DNA from: Parafrigoribacterium_A soli
Lineage (GTDB): Bacteria > Actinomycetota > Actinomycetes > Actinomycetales > Microbacteriaceae
Direction: 5' to 3'
DNA: 64,000 bases
Assembly (NCBI RefSeq): GCF_040227235.1
Contig: NZ_JBELNZ010000002.1
Span: 496,001-560,000 of the forward strand
This document shows, piece after piece, positions 8,852-17,788 of the stretch (the first letter of the stretch is position 1; the number at the start of each line of letters is the position of its first letter). A program made the translations under genes and the position numbers. The notes under the pieces are model-generated. The model did not search any database and was not told the origin of the DNA. It saw nothing but the letters and a program-made list of their open reading frames with translations.

Positions 8852-11092
8852 TCAGAGACCGGTCGGGAGTTCACCGTCCGCGATGAGGGTGAGTCGCTGC
8901 GTCGGCCTTGTCATGGCCACGTAGAGTGCCGCGGCGCCCCGCTGGCTCGAGGCGATTCCGGCCGGGTCGACCAGTACGACCGCGTCGAACTCCAGCCCCT
9001 TCGACTCTTGCGGGCTCAGCACGACGATCGCCTTCGCGAGGCCTTCGGCACCGAGACCGACGAGGGTGCCGAACTCCGGTGCGAGGCGGTCGTAGAGCTC
9101 CGCGAGTCGCTCCGGGCCGGCGATGACCGCGAGCGTGCCCGTGTCGTCGATCGCACGATCGTCTCGCACCGCCTGCACGACATCCGTCTTGACCACCACG
9201 GGCCACTCGCTCTCGCGCACCGACTTCGCCGGCGTCACCGGGAGGCCGTGCGCAATCGCCATGTCCTCCGCCGCAGCCGCGATCTGGCTGGGCGTGCGGT
9301 AGTTGACGGTGAGCTCCTCAAGCCTCCAGCGCTCGCCCTCGGGCGAGCTGCCGATGAGCGGCTCGAGCGCGACGCGCCAGTTCGGTGCGGCGGAGGCAGA
9401 AGCGGCCTGCGCGATGTCTCCCACGATCGTGAACGAGCGCAACGGGCCGCGGCGCAACAGCATGCGCCACTGCATCGGTGAGAGTTCCTGCGCCTCGTCG
9501 ACGACGATGTGACCGTAGGTCCAGCTGCGGTCGGCAGCGGCTCGCTCGGCCGTGCTGAGCCGATCGCCGAGCTCCGCAAAGTTGTCCGCGAGCGTCTGCG
9601 CGTTCACGAGGCCGCCGACCTGCATGTTCTCGATTGCGTGCTCCGCGTTGTCGATGTCCCGCTTGCGCTGCAGTTTCTCTTCGCGCTTCTTCGCGGCATC
9701 CACCAGGTCGTACTCGCCGAGGTGTTCTGCGGCCTCGTCGAGCAGCGGAATGTCGGAGACCGTGAGCGGTGCATCGCGGTCGCGGCGCAGCAGCGCACGC
9801 CGCTCAGGACTCCAGTCGGGGGTGAGTTCTGCCAGCCACTGTGGCCGCGCGTAGAGGTCGCGCAGGAGCTTCTCCGGCGTGAGCGGCAGCCAGGCGGTGT
9901 TGAGCGCCACCCGCACGTCGTGCGCGGTGCGGAGGTCTTCCCGCAGCATCGGATAGTCGCTCTCGTCGAGCGAGTTGCCGGCGTCTCGAAGTTGCTCGGC
10001 CCAGCGTCGCGTGAGCTGGTTGAGCGCACTCTTGACGAAGGTCACGCGAGCCTCGTTGTGCGGCTTGCCGGTCTCTCGGGCCTTCTGCACGGCACTTGCG
10101 ATCACGTGCGGATCGAGACGGAGGCGATCGCCATTGATGTCGAGCTCCTGCACCTCGGCAGGCACGCGCTGCCGCGAGCGCACGGCACGAGCGACGAGGT
10201 CGACCATGGCGGTGCTGCCCTTGAGCGCGGCCATGGCCGGCGCGTCCTCGGCGCTCGTGTCGACGCCGGGGAACAGCTGTCCGACGCTCGCGAGCACGAC
10301 GCCGGTCTCGCCGAGAGAGGGCAGCACCGACTCGATGTACTGCAGGAACGATCGGGATGGCCCGACGATGAGCACGCCGGAATTGCGCAGCCGATCGCGG
10401 TGCGAATACAGCAGGTACGCCGCACGGTGAAGCGCGACCGCGGTCTTGCCCGTTCCGGGGCCACCCTGCACCACGAGCACGCCGCCGAGATCGGAGCGGA
10501 TGATGCGATCCTGCTCGGCCTGGATCGTGGCGACGATGTCGGACATCCGCCCGGTTCTCTGCGCGGTGAGCGCCGCCAGCAGCGCCCCCTCGCCCTGCAG
10601 CGTCGAGGCGTCGGCGTCGAGCAGTTCGGGGTCGAAGATGTCGTCTTCGACACGGATGATGTCGCGGCCCTTCGAGATCAGGTGCCGCCTCGCGCGCGCG
10701 CCGAGCGGAGTCGCGGCGGTGGCCTGGTAGAACGCGCTCGCCTGCGGAACACGCCAGTCGAGCAGAATCGGCTGCAGGTTCTCGTCGCGCAGTCCTATGC
10801 GACCGATGTAGCGCAGCGCCGACTCGTCGCTGTGCTCCCCGTCGCTCGTGACTTCGGGGGCAAATTCGATGCGGCCGAAAGCGAGGCGTTCGTTGACCTC
10901 GCGCAACTGCACGATGCGGTCCTCGTACATCCTGGCGAAGGTGTCGCGCTCTGAGCGGCTCTGGTGGTTGCCGCCGACGTCGAGTTTTCGCACGGCGGCG
11001 AGCTGGTCTTCCGCCTCCGCCTGCAACTGGTCGAGCCGGGCGTAGAGTCCTCGGACGTACTCACGCTCATGAAGTAGTTCTGCGTCGCTCAC
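8852..11092 (-). CDS. helD: HelD-type RNA polymerase-associated SF1 helicase
   Basis: A 746-aa ATPase. The N-terminal ~75 residues are a predicted coiled coil (HEREYVRGLYARLDQL onward), the element that HelD proteins insert into the RNA polymerase secondary channel. Walker A is GGPGTGKT near residues 210-217, motif II is IVVDEAQELSPMQW, and C-terminal motifs include PQESKGLEFDAVVLVDP and YVAMTRPTQRL. HelD frees stalled RNA polymerase from DNA; some actinobacterial relatives (HelR) also displace rifamycins. The GTG at 11092 is chosen because AAGGGA lies 9 nt upstream; the ATG at 11119 falls inside an inverted repeat and lacks a ribosome site. Rifamycin protection here is only a possibility. 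Confidence 0.9.
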   Translation of the reverse strand: MSDAELLHEREYVRGLYARLDQLQAEAEDQLAAVRKLDVGGNHQSRSERDTFARMYEDRIVQLREVNERLAFGRIEFAPEVTSDGEHSDESALRYIGRIGLRDENLQPILLDWRVPQASAFYQATAATPLGARARRHLISKGRDIIRVEDDIFDPELLDADASTLQGEGALLAALTAQRTGRMSDIVATIQAEQDRIIRSDLGGVLVVQGGPGTGKTAVALHRAAYLLYSHRDRLRNSGVLIVGPSRSFLQYIESVLPSLGETGVVLASVGQLFPGVDTSAEDAPAMAALKGSTAMVDLVARAVRSRQRVPAEVQELDINGDRLRLDPHVIASAVQKARETGKPHNEARVTFVKSALNQLTRRWAEQLRDAGNSLDESDYPMLREDLRTAHDVRVALNTAWLPLTPEKLLRDLYARPQWLAELTPDWSPERRALLRRDRDAPLTVSDIPLLDEAAEHLGEYDLVDAAKKREEKLQRKRDIDNAEHAIENMQVGGLVNAQTLADNFAELGDRLSTAERAAADRSWTYGHIVVDEAQELSPMQWRMLLRRGPLRSFTIVGDIAQAASASAAPNWRVALEPLIGSSPEGERWRLEELTVNYRTPSQIAAAAEDMAIAHGLPVTPAKSVRESEWPVVVKTDVVQAVRDDRAIDDTGTLAVIAGPERLAELYDRLAPEFGTLVGLGAEGLAKAIVVLSPQESKGLEFDAVVLVDPAGIASSQRGAAALYVAMTRPTQRLTLIADGELPTGL

Positions 11093-11104
11093 GTATTGAT
11101 GTCC

Positions 11105-11124
11105 CTTGAATTCCGGCATTCAAG
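11105..11124. promoter_or_regulatory. Inverted repeat upstream of helD (HAIR-like)
   Basis: CTTGAAT at 11105-11111 and ATTCAAG at 11118-11124 form a perfect 7-bp dyad around a 6-bp spacer, centred about 22 bp upstream of the helD GTG. The arms resemble the HspR-associated inverted repeat (CTTGAGT-N7-ACTCAAG) of actinobacteria, with one base changed per arm and a spacer one base short. This suggests an operator or a transcript-start element for helD. Confidence 0.5.
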
Positions 11125-11156
11125 TTTAGTCGCCGGAAGGCGCGGGCGTGCGCCGC

Positions 11157-11597
11157 TCAGTTCGAGGATGACGCCCGATACGGCTCGAGGGCCGGATCGA
11201 GCGGAACGCGCCCGACGGTGTTGACCAGATTGCTCGCGAGCATCTGCCCGGCGAAAGCGAGGAGAGTGAGTCGACGCTCGGGGCTGAAGGTCTCCTCGAG
11301 CCTCGCGTAGAAATCGGCGGGAATGTCGTGTGCATTCGTCACGATGAGCCTGCCCCAGTCGACGAGCAACTGCTCCGCCTCGGTGACCTCCGGGTTCTCC
11401 GGCGCGTCGCCGGAGTCGATGAGTGCTCTGCGGAACGCGAGGGCATCGTTCTCGCACCGGTTGGCCCGGGAGATCGAGTAGCAGAACAGCGTGAATGCGC
11501 GTTCGCCGATCCAGGGAACCAGTTCGTCCTTGAGCTCCAGCCACGCGCGGCGTGACGTGGAAAGAGCTTCGTCGCTCGGAATCGGGAGGAACGTCAT
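11157..11597 (-). CDS. AhpD-like / carboxymuconolactone decarboxylase-fold protein (probable)
   Basis: A 146-aa all-helical protein. The pattern FCYSISRANRCENDALAFRRALID, with Cys residues on one helix and an acidic partner, followed by FYARLEETFSPERRLTLLAF and SNLVNTVGRVP near the C-terminus, resembles the CMD/AhpD fold found in peroxide or thiol redox proteins. A classical CxxC plus His set is not complete, so enzymatic activity is doubtful. It lies upstream of helD in the same direction with a 37-bp gap after its stop, so it could share a transcript with helD. Confidence 0.6.
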   Translation of the reverse strand: MTFLPIPSDEALSTSRRAWLELKDELVPWIGERAFTLFCYSISRANRCENDALAFRRALIDSGDAPENPEVTEAEQLLVDWGRLIVTNAHDIPADFYARLEETFSPERRLTLLAFAGQMLASNLVNTVGRVPLDPALEPYRASSSN

Positions 11598-11679
11598 GGT
11601 GCCAGCCTAGGGAATCCGGCGGCCTCGATGCATCCGCATGACGCCGCGAGTTGGCGACGTACACACCGACCGGCCGGAC

Positions 11680-12501
11680 TCAGGCCGCGAGCGCCACGGA
11701 GCGCGGGCTCCTGACGAGGGGCGCGACCTCGACGCCGTCGAAGACCCCGGAGCGAATCGCGAGGAACAGGTCGGCCGCACCCTGCTGGATGCTGCCGCCA
11801 CGAAGGTGCTCGGACAGTCGCGGTCGCAGGATGGTGACCTCGCGCTCGCGAGCGGCCTCGGAGCCGTGCTGCGTCTCGGCGGCGCGACCACAGAGCACGA
11901 GTTCGCCCCCACGCCGCAGCGAGCCCAGCGAGGCCTCCCAGGTGGCCGTACCGACTCCGTCGTAGACGACGTCGACGCCGCGTCCCTCGGTGTATTGGCG
12001 CACTCGCGCCTCAACGTCGTCCTCACCGAAGACGATGACCTCGTCGGCGCCGGCACGGGATGCGATGGGACGCGATTCGCTGGATCCGACGGTTGCGATC
12101 ACGGTGGCACCGAGCGACTTCGCCCAGGCGACGACGAGCGAGCCGAGGGGGCCCGCGGCGGCGTGCACGAGCACGGTCTCACGACCGCCAACGGCGTGAG
12201 CCTCCTTGACCAGCACGCGGGCAACGAGTCCCTGTGGCAGGAACGCCGCGGCCTGCTCGGCCGTGACGTCGCGAGGGATGCCGATGAGGTTCTCCGAGTC
12301 GAGGAGGTGCACCTCGGCGAGGTCCGCGCGCGCGCCGAGGCTCGCGACGCGGTCGCCCGGAGCGAACCCGATGACATCCGGACCGACCGCGTCGATCGTG
12401 CCGACGACGGCCCTGCCGCCGATCGCGACGGCGTCGGGCACAAATCGCACGGTGCTTCCGCCGGGGCGGGCCACTGCTGCCTGTGCTGTCTTAGATTGCA
12501 T
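11680..12501 (-). CDS. Shortened quinone oxidoreductase-like (MDR family) protein
   Basis: A 273-aa zinc-free medium-chain dehydrogenase/reductase related to NADPH:quinone oxidoreductase. Recognisable parts are DVIGFAPGDRVASLGARADL of the GroES-like domain, ATVIATVGSSESR with AAAGPLGSLVVAWAKSLGA of the NADPH-binding Rossmann fold, and YDGVGTATWEASLGSLRRGG. Compared with ~325-aa relatives it lacks roughly 40 residues at the N-terminus and ends abruptly without the usual HALLE..GKIVL tail. It also has no visible ribosome site before the ATG at 12501. It may be a decaying gene or an unusual short form. Confidence 0.7.
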   Translation of the reverse strand: MQSKTAQAAVARPGGSTVRFVPDAVAIGGRAVVGTIDAVGPDVIGFAPGDRVASLGARADLAEVHLLDSENLIGIPRDVTAEQAAAFLPQGLVARVLVKEAHAVGGRETVLVHAAAGPLGSLVVAWAKSLGATVIATVGSSESRPIASRAGADEVIVFGEDDVEARVRQYTEGRGVDVVYDGVGTATWEASLGSLRRGGELVLCGRAAETQHGSEAAREREVTILRPRLSEHLRGGSIQQGAADLFLAIRSGVFDGVEVAPLVRSPRSVALAA

Positions 12502-12570
12502 GTACAAGACAACCGGGATGCCATTGGAGGTATTCCCCGAAAGACGCCCGCGCGAGCGCCGAAAGCGGCC

Positions 12571-13947
12571 TCAGAACACCTTGCCCGGATTCAGGATTCC
12601 GCGCGGGTCGAAGACAGCCTTGATCTGCCTCTGGAGCGCGAGCTGGTCGCCCCCGAGCTCGTTGCCGAGCCACCGTTTCTTCAGGATGCCGACGCCGTGC
12701 TCGCCCGTGAGCGTGCCGCCGAGCGCAAGCGCCTCCTGGAACAGCGCGTCGGCCGCGGCCCAGACTCGGTCAGGCACGACACCCGTGTCATCCGCCTCGT
12801 ACACGAAGTTCGGGTGCAGGTTGCCGTCCCCGGCATGCGCGACCGTGGGGATCGACAGGCCGAACTGCTTGCCGATTCGCGCAATCGACTCGAACATTCG
12901 GGGCAGCGCACTTCTCGGCACGGCAATGTCCTCGATGAGCACCGTTCCCAGCGCCTCGAGTGAGGGGTGGAATGCCCTGCGGATCGCGAGCAGCCGCTCC
13001 CCCTCGGCGGCATCGGTGCTGAGCTCCGCATCGCCGCCGAAGGAACGGACGATCTCGAGCGCCTCGGCCGCCTCGCTCGCGCTCGCGGCGCCATCCGTCT
13101 GCACCAGCAGCCAGGCATTGCCTCGCCCGATCAGATCGAGGCCGAGTTTCGCACCGATCGCCCGAAGCGATGCCGCGTCGAGCAGTTCCATCGCGGCGGG
13201 ATGGAGGCCGGCGGCCGTGATGGCGGCAGAGGCGGAGGCCGCGGCCGCCACGTCCGAGAAGTGGGCGCCAATCGTCGCCACGGTTCCCCGCACGAGGGGT
13301 CGCAGCTTGACCGTCGCCTCGACGATCACGCCGAGCGTGCCCTCCGAGCCGATCATGAGCGCCGTGAGGTCGAGGCCGGTGACGCCCTTCACGCTGCGGT
13401 GGCCGAGCGTCAGCAGGCGTCCGTCGGCGAGCACGACCTTGAGTCCGAGCACCGCCTCGCGCGTCACGCCGTACTTCGCGCACAGCAGACCGCCCGCGTT
13501 CGTGGCGATGTTGCCGCCGACCGTGGAGATCGCCTTACTCGCGGGATCCGGCGCGAACCAGAGACCGTCGGCCTCGAGCGCGGCGTTGAAATCCGCGTTC
13601 AGGATGCCGGGCTCGACGACCGCGAGCTCGTCCGCCGCCGACACCTCGAGGATGCGATCCATCGCGAGGGTGGACAGCACGATCTCGCCGCGGCCGGCGG
13701 TCGCGCCACCCGCGAGACCGGTTCCCGCGCCCCGCGGCACCACGGCCACGCCGAACTCGTTCGCGATGCGCAGCGTGGCCTGCACGTCGCCCACGCTGCG
13801 GGCCGTGACGATGGCGAGCGGCGCGTCCGTGGATCGGTGGCCGGACTTGTCCTCGCGCGCGGAGTCGAGCGCTTCCGTCTCGACGGATACAGCGTCTCCG
13901 AGGCCGTCGCGCAGCGCCGCGAGCACGCCGGCACTCTCACTCGCCAT
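12571..13947 (-). CDS. FAD-linked oxidase, GlcD / D-lactate dehydrogenase type
   Basis: A 458-aa flavoprotein of the vanillyl-alcohol-oxidase superfamily, cytochrome-type glycolate oxidase GlcD or D-lactate dehydrogenase class. The FAD-binding PCMH domain shows VVPRGAGTGLAGGATAGRGEIVLS, DPASKAISTVGGNIATNAGG and GVTREAVLGL; the C-terminal domain shows HAGDGNLHPNF and ends with the family signature GEHGVGILKK and FDPRGILNPGKVF. It likely oxidises a 2-hydroxy acid and passes electrons to a quinone or other acceptor. Its ATG overlaps the ribokinase stop by 1 nt (TGATG), so the two are translationally coupled. Confidence 0.92.
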   Translation of the reverse strand: MASESAGVLAALRDGLGDAVSVETEALDSAREDKSGHRSTDAPLAIVTARSVGDVQATLRIANEFGVAVVPRGAGTGLAGGATAGRGEIVLSTLAMDRILEVSAADELAVVEPGILNADFNAALEADGLWFAPDPASKAISTVGGNIATNAGGLLCAKYGVTREAVLGLKVVLADGRLLTLGHRSVKGVTGLDLTALMIGSEGTLGVIVEATVKLRPLVRGTVATIGAHFSDVAAAASASAAITAAGLHPAAMELLDAASLRAIGAKLGLDLIGRGNAWLLVQTDGAASASEAAEALEIVRSFGGDAELSTDAAEGERLLAIRRAFHPSLEALGTVLIEDIAVPRSALPRMFESIARIGKQFGLSIPTVAHAGDGNLHPNFVYEADDTGVVPDRVWAAADALFQEALALGGTLTGEHGVGILKKRWLGNELGGDQLALQRQIKAVFDPRGILNPGKVF

Positions 13948-14882
13948 CAGGACTGCCCCACCGCTTGCGACAGTCGAGCCTCGATGCGATCGCGCTCCGG
14001 AATCGAGGGCACGGCGCCCTCGGTCTGCACCGAGAGGGCCGCCGCCGCACTGGCGAAGCGCGCGGCCCCCGCGAAGTCCCGACCCTCGGCGATGGCCGAG
14101 GCGAAGGCGCCACAGAACGTGTCTCCCGCGCCGGTGGTGTCCACGGGGGTCACCGGGAAGGCCGCGACCCGCGCGAGTTCCGCTCCCGCGTCGAACAGCA
14201 CGGAGCCCTCCGCACCGACGGTGACGACCAGGCGCGGTACGCGTGACGCGAGGCTGCGCGAGGCTGCCGCGAGGTCGCTCGACCCGCCCAGCTCGCTCGC
14301 CTCGTGCTCGTTCACGATGAGGTAATCGAGCGCCGCCAGGAGGTCATCGGGGAGCGGCTGCGCGGGAGCCGCATTGAGCACGACCGTCGTGCCCGCCGCC
14401 TTCGCCGCCCTCGCTGCTTCGACGACGATCGCGAGGGGCAGCTCGAGCTGCAACAGCAGCACGGATGCCGCGGCGAGCGCCGTGCGGTCTGCCTCGGTCA
14501 GGTGCAGCATGCCCGCATTCGCGCCGCTCGCGACGATGATCGTGTTCTCCCCGGCCGGGTTCACGACGATGAAGGCCTGCCCGGTCGGCTCGTCTACGCG
14601 GCGCACGAGTTCGCGTGCGATGCCCACGGTCGTGATCGTCTCGGCCAGCTGCTCGCCTGCATCGTCTCGGCCGAGTGCCGCGATGAAGGTCGTTGCCGCA
14701 CCCGCTCTCGCCGCCGCGACGGCCTGGTTCAGGCCCTTGCCGCCGGGGTAACGAGCGGCGCTTCTCGCGAGCAGCGTCTCGCCGGGCAACGGGATGCGGT
14801 CGGCCGCGAAGACGAGGTCCTGATTGGCACTGCCGACGACGACCACGCCCTCTCGCGGGCCCGCCGACGCCGTTGTTGTCAT
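13947..14882 (-). CDS. rbsK: Ribokinase / PfkB-family sugar kinase
   Basis: A 311-aa PfkB carbohydrate kinase. Motifs in order: VVVVGSANQDLVF, PGGKGLNQAVAAARAG (sugar binding), LNAAPAQPLPDDLL, LIVNEHEASEL and the ATP/anion-hole signature DTTGAGDTFCGAFA near residues 243-256 with catalytic Asp. These match ribokinase most closely, giving ribose-5-phosphate from ribose and ATP; a related sugar is possible since no ribose transporter or isomerase lies nearby. It is the upstream gene of a coupled pair with the GlcD-type oxidase. Confidence 0.88.
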   Translation of the reverse strand: MTTTASAGPREGVVVVGSANQDLVFAADRIPLPGETLLARSAARYPGGKGLNQAVAAARAGAATTFIAALGRDDAGEQLAETITTVGIARELVRRVDEPTGQAFIVVNPAGENTIIVASGANAGMLHLTEADRTALAAASVLLLQLELPLAIVVEAARAAKAAGTTVVLNAAPAQPLPDDLLAALDYLIVNEHEASELGGSSDLAAASRSLASRVPRLVVTVGAEGSVLFDAGAELARVAAFPVTPVDTTGAGDTFCGAFASAIAEGRDFAGAARFASAAAALSVQTEGAVPSIPERDRIEARLSQAVGQS

Positions 14883-14999
14883 GCGTCCAATCTAGCCCGC
14901 GGCGGCCCGGCGTCCGGATCCCGGCAGCGCGGCAGCCCCATGCCGAGTCATGTCTGATTTCCGCTAGTGCCTCTCGGCCGCACGTGTCACAGTGGAGGC

Positions 15000-16532
15000 A
15001 TGAACGCGACTCCGGCCGTCATCGCCGTCAACGATCCGCTCTTTGCGGAGCGCTATCGCGCCATGTCGTCGCGCGACTCCCGCTTCGACGGCCAGTTCAT
15101 CACGGGCGTGCACTCCACCGGCATCTACTGCCGACCGAGTTGCCCGGCCACGACGCCGAGGCCCACCAACGTCACCTTCTATCGCACCGCCGCCGCCGCG
15201 CACGAGGCCGGGCTGCGCGCGTGCAAGCGCTGCCTGCCCGACGCCGTACCCGGATCCTCGGACTGGCGGCTGCACGATGACCTCGCGGCGCGCGCCATGC
15301 GCCTCATCGCGGATGGCGTGGTCGAGCGAGAGGGCGTCTCGGGCCTCGCGAGCCGGCTGGGCTACACGCCTCGCCACCTCGGTCGTGTACTGGTGCAGGA
15401 GCTCGGCGCCGGTCCGCTCGCGCTCGCCCGCGCGAATCGGGCGCAGACCGCGCGAACCCTGCTCACGAGCACCGAACTGCCGATCGCGGACGTGGCCTTC
15501 GCGGCCGGCTTCGCGAGCATCCGCCAGTTCAATGACACCGTGCTCGCGGTATACGAGACGACGCCAACCGAACTTCGAGCGCTCGGGATCGCGCGGGCAC
15601 GACGCCGCGGGGCCCGGCGGCCGCACTCGCTCGAGACACCGGGAGCCGCGCGCGCGACCTCGATCACGCTGCGTCTTCCCGCCCGCCAGCCCTTCGACGG
15701 AGCCGGACTGATGCGCTTCTTCGCCGACCACGCCATTCCCGGCATCGAAACCAGCTTCGATGCCGCGGCCGAATCGCACTTCCGGCGAGCCGTGCGGCTG
15801 CCGCACGGCACGGCCACCGTCGACCTCGCGCTCGACCAGACGACCCCGGGCGCGACGGCGCTGCGCTGCACCGCCCGGCTCGACAACGTCACGGATCTCG
15901 CGTCCCTCGTCTCCCGCGTGCGCCTGCTCTTCGACCTCGACGCGGATGCCGCGGCGATCGACGCGGCGCTCTCGGCCGACCCCGCGCTCGCCCCCTCGGT
16001 GCACGTTCGCCCGGGAATCCGACTGCCCGGCAGCCTCGACGCCGAGGAGACGCTGTTCCGCACCCTGATCGGGCAGCAGATCTCGGTGAAGGCCGCGCGC
16101 ACCGTGCTCGGCAGGATCGCGGCCGAGCTCGGCGAGGGCGACGAGGCGAGCGGCACGCGGCTGTTCCCCACCGCGGCACGAATCGCCGAAGAGGGTCGGG
16201 GCGTGCTTCGAGGCCCGGCGTCCCGCATCGCGACCGTGCTCGGGGTGGCCGAGGCACTCGCATCCGGCTCGCTCGTGCTCGACATCGGGATGCCGGTGGA
16301 CGAACTGACAGCGAGACTCGTCGCCCTACCCGGCGTGGGGCCATGGACCGCCGGCTACCTCGCGATGCGGGTGCTCGGAAACCCCGACGTGCTGCTCACG
16401 AGCGATCTCGTGATGCTGCAGAGCGCCGCGAAGCTCGGGCTCCCCTCGACCGCGCGTGGGCTTGCCGACTATGGCGCGCGCTGGGCGCCGTGGCGCAGCT
16501 ACGCGGGACTACACCTCTGGCGCTCGCGCTGA
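15000..16532 (+). CDS. alkA: Ada-AlkA fusion: methylphosphotriester sensor plus 3-methyladenine glycosylase
   Basis: A 510-aa three-part DNA repair regulator. Residues 10-85 are the Ada zinc domain with all four Cys (44, 48, 75, 78); the exposed Cys of this set accepts methyl groups from phosphotriesters. Residues 90-195 are an AraC-type helix-turn-helix (ASRLGYTPRHLGRVL, AFAAGFASIRQFNDT). Residues about 215-510 are AlkA: N-terminal beta domain, LIGQQISVKAA, and the HhH-GPD motif LPGVGPWTAGYLAMR followed by the catalytic Asp in LTSDLVML. It should sense alkylation, activate transcription and excise alkylpurines. The O6-methylguanine transferase domain of classical Ada is absent. The ATG at 15000 has GGAGG very close upstream. 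Confidence 0.92.
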   Translation: MNATPAVIAVNDPLFAERYRAMSSRDSRFDGQFITGVHSTGIYCRPSCPATTPRPTNVTFYRTAAAAHEAGLRACKRCLPDAVPGSSDWRLHDDLAARAMRLIADGVVEREGVSGLASRLGYTPRHLGRVLVQELGAGPLALARANRAQTARTLLTSTELPIADVAFAAGFASIRQFNDTVLAVYETTPTELRALGIARARRRGARRPHSLETPGAARATSITLRLPARQPFDGAGLMRFFADHAIPGIETSFDAAAESHFRRAVRLPHGTATVDLALDQTTPGATALRCTARLDNVTDLASLVSRVRLLFDLDADAAAIDAALSADPALAPSVHVRPGIRLPGSLDAEETLFRTLIGQQISVKAARTVLGRIAAELGEGDEASGTRLFPTAARIAEEGRGVLRGPASRIATVLGVAEALASGSLVLDIGMPVDELTARLVALPGVGPWTAGYLAMRVLGNPDVLLTSDLVMLQSAAKLGLPSTARGLADYGARWAPWRSYAGLHLWRSR

Positions 16533-16606
16533 CGCTCGGCTGGACGCTTGCCGGATGCGCCCGGGCGCGATGCGAAGGAAGATAGAGGCTGACGAAAGGC
16601 GATCCG

Positions 16607-16774
16607 ATGACCAGCGACAGGGAATACGAACCGCACCCCGACGACGAGCGGGAGGTCGATCTCGACGGCGAGGAGAAGATTCAGGGACCCACCGTCGACC
16701 CGGATGAGAGGGTCGAACTGGACGAGGTCAACCCTGAGCAGGCGGAGCTCGACGCCAACCGCGAAGTGGAGTAG
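16607..16774 (+). CDS. Small acidic protein, 55 aa
   Basis: A short highly acidic protein (MTSDREYEPHPDDEREV... ending NREVE), rich in Asp and Glu with no Cys and no hydrophobic segment, so it is probably soluble and disordered. A GAAAGG ribosome site precedes the ATG. Its stop is 2 nt from the GTG of the YihY-family gene, so they are probably one transcript. Function unknown; its composition resembles the acidic protein at 29142-29474. Confidence 0.65.
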   Translation: MTSDREYEPHPDDEREVDLDGEEKIQGPTVDPDERVELDEVNPEQAELDANREVE

Positions 16775-16776
16775 CC

Positions 16777-17787
16777 GTGCCGCCTGGCGAGGAGACCACT
16801 CGCGGCATCGGTCTCCCCGTCTGGATGTACGCGCTGCGGCGCTCCTGGAACGGTTTCGTGCGCCACCGTGGCATCGACAGCGCCGCGGCCCTCACCTTCT
16901 TTGCGGCGCTCGCCACGTTTCCCGCGACCCTCGCCGTCGTGTCGGCACTCGCGCTGTTCGATCACAGGAAGGGCGCGGTCGTCGACCTGCTCGACGCGAT
17001 CAACACCGTCGCGCGGGACTCGACCGTGGCCATGCTCTCTCAGCCGCTCACCCAGTTCACGCACATCCCCAATCCCGGATGGGGACTCATCGTCGGCATC
17101 GCGCTGACGGTGTGGTCGACATCCGCCTATGCGACGGCATTCGGTCGTGCGGTGAACGGAGCCTATGAGGTGGAGGAGGGTCGGCCGTTCTGGAAGTTTC
17201 GCGGCCTCATGCTCCTGCTCACCGTTCCGCTCGTTGCCGTCTTCTCGCTCATCGTCGCGATCCTCCTGTTCACGCGTCGCGTCGTCACGGCAATGGGCAA
17301 GACCCTGGGATTCGGCGCTCCGTGGATCGACGTCTGGGACGGCGGACGCTGGGTGCTCCTGGCGATACTCGCCGTGCTCATCATCGGCGTGCTGTACTAC
17401 TTCACCCCGAACGTGTCTCGACCGCGCTTTCGCTGGGTGAGCTGGGGCGCCACGCTCGCGCTCGCCGGATGGGCGGTGGTGACGGCGGGGTTCGCCTTCT
17501 ACGCCGCGAACGTCTCGAGCTACGACAAGATCTACGGCTGGCTGGGCGGTGGCATCGCGATGCTGCTCTGGCTCTATCTCAGCAACCTCGTGCTCGTGCT
17601 GGGCGCCGAGCTCGATTCCGAACTCGTGCGCGTGCGCCAGTTGAGTGCCGGCGTCGCCGCCGAGGACGACGTCAAGCTGCCGCCACGCGACACGCGTCGA
17701 AGCCGCAGGCTGGAGCGCAAGCGCGCCAGAGACGAGGCGGACGGCCGCACCCTGCGCGACGACGGGGCTCTGGACGACGCCTCCTGA
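16777..17787 (+). CDS. YihY/BrkB family inner-membrane protein
   Basis: A 336-aa protein with about six transmembrane helices, of the YihY/virulence factor BrkB family (once misnamed ribonuclease BN). Family landmarks are DSAAALTFFAALATFPATLA near residues 37-56, YTFTPN-like VLYYFTPNVSRPRFRW near residue 205, and a GWLGGGIAMLLWLYLSNLVLVLGAELDSEL segment around residues 250-280. The C-terminal ~50 residues are charged and cytoplasmic. The biochemical role of the family is unsettled. It follows the small acidic gene by 2 nt and uses a GTG start. Confidence 0.9.
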   Translation: MPPGEETTRGIGLPVWMYALRRSWNGFVRHRGIDSAAALTFFAALATFPATLAVVSALALFDHRKGAVVDLLDAINTVARDSTVAMLSQPLTQFTHIPNPGWGLIVGIALTVWSTSAYATAFGRAVNGAYEVEEGRPFWKFRGLMLLLTVPLVAVFSLIVAILLFTRRVVTAMGKTLGFGAPWIDVWDGGRWVLLAILAVLIIGVLYYFTPNVSRPRFRWVSWGATLALAGWAVVTAGFAFYAANVSSYDKIYGWLGGGIAMLLWLYLSNLVLVLGAELDSELVRVRQLSAGVAAEDDVKLPPRDTRRSRRLERKRARDEADGRTLRDDGALDDAS

Positions 17788-17788
17788 G

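Noticed and set aside
7475..9481. Plus-strand 668-codon frame
   Set aside because: Overlaps the MFS gene in another frame and helD antisense; Arg-rich composition with no family motif.
11093..11156. Rifamycin-associated element near helD
   Set aside because: The inverted repeat present does not match the GC-rich element I recall for rifamycin-response genes; it is closer to HAIR.
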